From Haloterrigena sp. KLK7 (GTDB lineage Archaea; Halobacteriota; Halobacteria; Halobacteriales; Natrialbaceae): a DNA stretch of 64,000 nucleotides. Below are positions 60,210-64,000 of the stretch, in pieces (the first letter of the stretch is position 1; each line of letters opens with the position of its first letter). Both the position numbers and the translations under genes were made by a program. Where the stretch lies: assembly GCF_037914945.1 (NCBI RefSeq), contig NZ_CP149787.1, positions 248,001-312,000 on the forward strand. The letters are read 5' to 3'. Under the pieces are notes generated by a model. The model was given only the letters and a program-made list of their open reading frames with translations. It was not told where the DNA came from and searched no databases.

Positions 60210-61166
60210 ATGCCCCAGATCGGCTACACTCTCTCGAGCGAGGAGCACGGCCCGAACGAGCTCGTCGATATCGCCCGACGCGCCGAGGACGCGGGATTCG
60301 ACTTCCTCTCAATCTCGGATCACTTCCACCCCTGGGTCTCCGCGCAGGGCGAGTCCCCGTTCGTCTGGTCGACGCTCGGCGGGATCGCGCAGGCGACCGA
60401 CGAGATCGAGGTCGGCGTCGGCGTCACCTGCCCGACGATCCGGATCCACCCGGTCAACGTCGCCCACGCCGTCGCCACGGTCGACGAGATGTTCGGCGAC
60501 CGCTTTACCTTCGGCGTCGGCACCGGCGAGAACCTGAACGAACACGTCACGGGCGAGCGCTGGCCGGAACACGACGTCCGCCTCGAGATGTTAGACGAGG
60601 CGATGGACGTCATGCGGTCGCTCTGGACGGGCGAGACGACGAGCCACCACGGCGAGCACTACACGGTCGAGAACGCGCGGCTCTACACCTGTCCCGACGA
60701 GCAGCCGACGATGATCGCGAGCGCCTTCGGCCCCCAGACCGCGCAGTGGACCGCCGACAACGCCGACGGCCTCTGGTGTTCCGGCCCGAAGGGAGAGCCC
60801 GTCGAGGCCTACGAGGACGCCGGCGGCGACGGCCCCAAGTACACGCAACTGCACGGCTGCTACGCCGACAGCGAGGAGGAGGCGATCGAGACGATCCACG
60901 AGCAGTGGCCCAACGGTTCGATTCCGGGCGAACTCGGGCAGGAACTGCCGACGCCGGCCCACTTCGAGCAGGCGGCCCAGATGGTCGAGAAGGAGGACAT
61001 CGCCGAGGCCGGGACGACCACCGAACCCGACGCACAGGCACACATCGACAGCATCGAGGAAGCGATCGACGCCGGCTACGACCACGTCTACTTCCACCAG
61101 ATCGGGGACGAACAGGAGAAGGCGATCGAGTTCTACGAGGAGGAAGTGCTGCCGTCGTTCCGGTGA
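60210..61166 (+). CDS. F420-dependent LLM-class oxidoreductase (TIGR03557-like)
   Basis: 318 residues of the luciferase-like monooxygenase fold: IGYTLSSEEHGPNELVDIAR at the start, then FDFLSISDHFHPWVSAQGES, VGVGVTCPTIRIHPVNVAHA and RFTFGVGTGENLNEHVTGER. The last matches F420-dependent glucose-6-phosphate dehydrogenase-like enzymes (the TIGR03557 group). F420 is common in haloarchaea. It catalyses hydride transfer between F420 and an unknown alcohol or aldehyde. The 28-bp motif at 60157 lies just upstream. Confidence 0.92.
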   Translation: MPQIGYTLSSEEHGPNELVDIARRAEDAGFDFLSISDHFHPWVSAQGESPFVWSTLGGIAQATDEIEVGVGVTCPTIRIHPVNVAHAVATVDEMFGDRFTFGVGTGENLNEHVTGERWPEHDVRLEMLDEAMDVMRSLWTGETTSHHGEHYTVENARLYTCPDEQPTMIASAFGPQTAQWTADNADGLWCSGPKGEPVEAYEDAGGDGPKYTQLHGCYADSEEEAIETIHEQWPNGSIPGELGQELPTPAHFEQAAQMVEKEDIAEAGTTTEPDAQAHIDSIEEAIDAGYDHVYFHQIGDEQEKAIEFYEEEVLPSFR

Positions 61167-61228
61167 CCGAGAGTTGCCGTCCTTGCGCAACGGTGGTCAA
61201 TTAGCCGATACGAAACGGCGGTCTATTC

Positions 61229-62317
61229 TCACTCGTGCTCTCGGTCGTCGGTCCCGGCCCACCGATCGAGTCGACGCCATTCCTCTTGCGGGCGGGTGAG
61301 GGCACGGTACGCCGAGCGGAGGTGAAAGAGGTGCCACTCGGGGTCGCCGAACTCGAGGTCTCGGTCCGCGAGGGCGGAACCGTAGTTCTCCGCGAGGAGC
61401 GTCGTCTGGTAGGCCGCGGTGAACATCGGAACGTAGCTGTCCGACGCGCGGGCGACCGCGAGCGCGATCGCCGGATCTTTCGCCCAGTCGGACGTTCGGA
61501 GTCGGGGTCGGGCGCCGCGGTCGTCGACGCGGAAGCCGCGGGCCTCGCCGTCGTCGCCATCGTCATCGTCGTTTCCGGACATGGCACGTTCGAACCCTCT
61601 GTTCGTAACGTACGGCGGATCGAGGTACGGACTCGGAACTTCCCAGCCGAGCAGATCGACGATTCGTTCGGGGTCGATTCCGTTGTTCGAGAGGAACTCG
61701 GACACCTCGGCGGCCATCGCCGCTCGGCAGGTGGCCCGGAGTACGACGGCCGCCTTGACGACGTGGCCGTTCCCGATCCCGTCGAAGAACTCGTGTTCGT
61801 AACTGAGCGCCTCGATAACCGGACGCACGCGTTCGTAGTCATCGGCGTCACCGCCGACGAACATCGTGTACGCCGGCTCTTGATCGTGCTGGGACTCGCC
61901 CGGGCCGTGGCGCGTCATGCCGCAGTCCACGTAGCCGGCACCGCGCTCGTGACACTCCCCCTGATAGTAGACGTCGAGGTCGGGCGTCGTGGTCCCAGTA
62001 TCGACGACGACCTGCCCCGAGTCGAGGGCCTCAAGGACGCCGTCGGACCCTTCCATTACGGTTTCGACGGCTGCTTGCGTCGGTACACAGAGGACGATAC
62101 CGTCGGCTCGAGTCGTGACGTCCGCCGGATCGTCGGCGGCGACGGCACCGCGGTCGACCGCGTCGGCGGCGGCCTCCGGGTCGGCGTCGAAAACGACCGT
62201 CTCGTACCCCGCCCGCGTCAGTTTCGGCACGAACCATTGACCGGCACGACCCGCTCCGATGAGTCCGACGGTATCGATGTCGGATGTCGCACTGTATTTG
62301 TCAACAGTTGATGTCAT
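61229..62317 (-). CDS. NAD-binding 6-phosphogluconate/beta-hydroxyacid dehydrogenase-like protein
   Basis: 362 residues from the ATG at 62317; the longer frame upstream is antisense shadow. The Rossmann loop GLIGAGRAGQWFVP is at residues 18-31, VVVDTGTTTPDL and DCGMTRHGPGESQHDQEPAY follow, and the catalytic Lys lies in NGHVVKAAVVLRATCRAA (family motif GxxxxxKxxxN, with the Asn replaced). An acidic insertion (NDDDDGDDGEARG) sits near residue 275. It probably oxidises a hydroxy acid. It is divergent from the aldo/keto reductase remnant at 62435. Confidence 0.85.
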   Translation of the reverse strand: MTSTVDKYSATSDIDTVGLIGAGRAGQWFVPKLTRAGYETVVFDADPEAAADAVDRGAVAADDPADVTTRADGIVLCVPTQAAVETVMEGSDGVLEALDSGQVVVDTGTTTPDLDVYYQGECHERGAGYVDCGMTRHGPGESQHDQEPAYTMFVGGDADDYERVRPVIEALSYEHEFFDGIGNGHVVKAAVVLRATCRAAMAAEVSEFLSNNGIDPERIVDLLGWEVPSPYLDPPYVTNRGFERAMSGNDDDDGDDGEARGFRVDDRGARPRLRTSDWAKDPAIALAVARASDSYVPMFTAAYQTTLLAENYGSALADRDLEFGDPEWHLFHLRSAYRALTRPQEEWRRLDRWAGTDDREHE

Positions 62318-62434
62318 AGTATCAGTGCTATTAGCGTGCTCATAAAAGGAGTACCTCTCGTCTAGTTGCGGCGGTTCGAAGAGCCAATTGCCCCTACGGC
62401 AAGGCATACTCGATACTACCGGGATCGATCCCAC

Positions 62435-62865
62435 GTGAACCATCGACGACTCGGTTCGACCGGACGCGACGTGTCGGCGGTCGGGCTCGGTACATGGAAC
62501 ATCGGCGGCAGTTGGGGCGACGTCTCCGACGAGACCGGCCGCGACGTCGTTCGCGCCGCCCTCGAGGCGGAGATCGACTTCATCGACACGGCGGACGTCT
62601 ACGGCGACGGCCGCAGCGAGCGCCACGTCGGCCGCGTGCTCGACGAGCGCGACGCCCCCGACGACGTCTTCGTCGCGACGAAGGCCGGTCGACGGCTCGA
62701 TCCCCACAAGGCCGTCTCGACGGTCATCCCGGGAACGACCTCGCCGGATCACGTCCGCTCGAACGCCGCCGTGTCAGGCCTCGGTTCGCTATCGAATCGG
62801 GCCCATGGCGCGGCGCGAGACGTCTACGAGGAGTACGTCGCGGAGCACTACACCACCGCTGGTAA
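62435..62865 (+). pseudogene. Aldo/keto reductase with internal deletion and C-terminal frameshift
   Basis: From a GTG at 62435 the frame reads VNHRRLGSTGRDVSAVGLGT, then DFIDTADVYGDGRSERHVGR, the AKR N-terminus with catalytic Asp and Tyr (D-x4-Y). At about residue 90 it jumps from GRRLDPH straight to KAVSTVIPGTTSPDHVRSNA, the C-terminal NADPH-binding strand. About 180 residues of barrel are missing, including the catalytic Lys and His. Near the end a small frameshift (about 62845-62850) moves the reading away from the expected HHRW end with its stop at 62863-62865; the shifted frame runs on to 62914. It cannot be active. Confidence 0.85.
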
Positions 62866-63015
62866 CGCCGCGGTCACCTGTCGCGCGGGTTCCGTATCCG
62901 GTCGTGCTTGCTGACGATTCGCGGTGTGTTTTTCACAGTCCAAACGGGTATCCGACCAATATGCCGGTCTCACTCGAGGATAAATTTCATGTCTACTACA
63001 CGCGTCTGCGAAATA

Positions 63016-63585
63016 ATGGTCAATCCGAACGAGGATCCGATCGAACTCGTTCCGTCCAGACGTGACGCATGGCGCGACCGATTCCGCGCCGAACGCGATC
63101 GGGTGTCCGACACGCTCCGCGAGGCGAGTCTCGAACACGCCGTCGAGCGGATCGAACACGTCGGCTCGACCGCGGTTCCCGACCTCGCGGCCAAAGACAT
63201 CGTCGACCTCGATATCGTCGTCGCGGACGACGCCGTGCGTGACGTCTCGCGGACGCTCGAGTCCGAACTCGGCGGTGACAGGACCGAGAACGGCGACCGG
63301 TGGCACCCCGTATTTCGCCGCGAGGACGGCCAGCGGTTCAACGATCACGTCTTCGCGGCGTCGGCCGACGGCTGGAGGGTGAGCGTCGTCACGCGCGACG
63401 TCCTCGCCGCGCGGTCCGACCTCCGCGCGGAGTACGAGGCGCTGAAACGCAACCTGGCGGCCGACCACGACGACCTCTTCGCCTACTCGACGGGAAAAAC
63501 GGCGTTCGTCGAATGGCTCCTCGAGGTCGCCCGAACGGACGACGAGTTGGCCTTCGCGTTCGCAGTTCCGACGCTCGAGTCCTAA
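63016..63585 (+). CDS. GrpB family protein (UPF0157-like nucleotidyltransferase fold)
   Basis: 189 residues from the ATG at 63016. The GrpB hallmark IEHVGSTAVPDLAAKDIVDL (about residues 45-64) carries the GS and the two Asp of the nucleotidyltransferase-like fold. RFNDHVFAASADGWRVSVVT and LRAEYEALKRNLAADHDDLF follow in the family order. Members are small proteins related to kanamycin-type nucleotidyltransferases; their substrate is mostly unknown. An earlier in-frame ATG at 62989 would add nine residues. Confidence 0.88.
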   Translation: MVNPNEDPIELVPSRRDAWRDRFRAERDRVSDTLREASLEHAVERIEHVGSTAVPDLAAKDIVDLDIVVADDAVRDVSRTLESELGGDRTENGDRWHPVFRREDGQRFNDHVFAASADGWRVSVVTRDVLAARSDLRAEYEALKRNLAADHDDLFAYSTGKTAFVEWLLEVARTDDELAFAFAVPTLES

Positions 63586-63608
63586 CGGAGGAGGCGGACG
63601 CGCCGAGC

Positions 63609-64000
63609 TCAGCAGGCCAGCGCGACGAACCGGTTGATCGCGTCGTCGTCGCCGGCGACGATCAGGACGTCGGCCTCGCGGACGACGAATTCGGGACCGA
63701 GGTCGGTCAGCAGTTCGTCGTCCCGTTCGACGGCGACGACGGTACAGCCGGTCCGCGCCCGCAGGTCCACCTCACCGAGGCTCCGGCCCGCGATCTCTGG
63801 GGCGGTCGTCCGGACGAGTTCGAACTGCGTCTCGGGCGTGAGGATCTCCTCGTCCTCGATCAGCACGGACGCGAGCATCCGGCCGGTCACCGTCGACAGC
63901 GAGAGGACGTACTCCGCCCCGGCGCGGTAGAGCTTCGGGATGTTCTCCGTCTCGTTGGCCCGCGCGATGATCTCGATGTCCGGGACGACCTGTTTGAGGA
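63609..64000 (-). CDS. TrkA/RCK-domain potassium transport regulator, 5' part outside window
   Basis: The minus-strand frame is open from the window edge to a stop at 63609, giving the last 130 residues. It has the end of a TrkA-N/RCK nucleotide-binding domain (VVPDIEIIARANETENIPKL and YRAGAEYVLSLSTVTGRMLA) followed by a complete TrkA-C domain (GRSLGEVDLRARTGCTVVAV to ADVLIVAGDDDAINRF). It gates a K+ channel or Trk/Ktr transporter by ligand binding, important in a halophile that holds molar potassium. Whether a channel part precedes it cannot be seen. Confidence 0.9.
   Translation of the reverse strand, partial: LKQVVPDIEIIARANETENIPKLYRAGAEYVLSLSTVTGRMLASVLIEDEEILTPETQFELVRTTAPEIAGRSLGEVDLRARTGCTVVAVERDDELLTDLGPEFVVREADVLIVAGDDDAINRFVALAC

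Noticed and set aside
62908-63015. N-terminal extension of the GrpB protein
   Set aside because: The added residues do not match the family and overlap the end of the aldo/keto reductase remnant; the ATG at 63016 fits better.

Overview
The window is chromosomal DNA from a halophilic archaeon, most likely a Natrialbales-type haloarchaeon (Natrinema, Haloterrigena or a relative). The signs are very high GC over most of its length, strongly acidic proteins, frequent CTCGAG, leaderless-looking starts with TATA boxes about 27-30 bases upstream, and haloarchaeal families such as HalOD1, DUF1616, the MoxR/DUF58/DUF4129 cluster, small CxxC zinc-finger proteins, F420-type oxidoreductases and an IS1341-type TnpB.

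Region 1 (1-12.3 kb) is an AT-richer cell-surface glycan island: four GT4 and one GT2 glycosyltransferases, a large multi-spanning membrane protein, two alkaline-phosphatase/sulfatase-superfamily enzymes, a polysaccharide pyruvyl transferase and a broken transposase. Its base composition and the insertion-sequence remnant suggest transfer. Region 2 (12.4-22.4 kb) is GC-rich and continues the theme with two sugar-1-phosphate nucleotidyltransferases, two SDR sugar epimerases and a membrane-anchored GT2. Among these lie a frameshifted Nudix gene, an iteron-like 20-bp repeat, a small zinc finger, a wHTH gene with a broken partner, and a TnpB element with a small divergent gene. The right end of that element abuts the orphan tail of a second epimerase.

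Region 3 (22.5-31.4 kb) holds small membrane proteins, a zinc ribbon, a MacB/LolD-like ABC operon (ATPase plus two FtsX permeases), a Tat-exported protein and a DUF1616 membrane protein. Region 4 (31.7-41.4 kb) is a double-HTH regulator followed by a three-transcript cluster: DUF4129 secreted/anchored coiled-coil protein; DUF58 plus two small membrane proteins; and a small membrane protein, DUF4350 and MoxR. It is interrupted by a wHTH gene with a decayed PemK-like remnant. MoxR/DUF58 pairs are generally thought to be chaperone-type assembly systems; the haloarchaeal version is poorly characterised and is the strongest candidate here for a little-described system.

Region 5 (41.5-64 kb) is mostly housekeeping and metabolism: GlmU-like enzyme, aldehyde dehydrogenase, PRC-barrel protein, anchored acidic protein, two FMN-binding split-barrel proteins, bacterial-type LeuRS, HalOD1 protein, DnaJ-domain protein, DUF420 protein, AtoE-type and MFS transporters, an ABC-2 exporter, a membrane metallophosphoesterase, a GNAT, an F420 LLM oxidoreductase, a 6PGDH-like dehydrogenase, a deleted aldo/keto reductase, a GrpB-like protein and a partial TrkA/RCK protein. 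A solo TnpB-element right-end hairpin lies at 50.55 kb. All functional calls come from reading motifs; no database search was possible.
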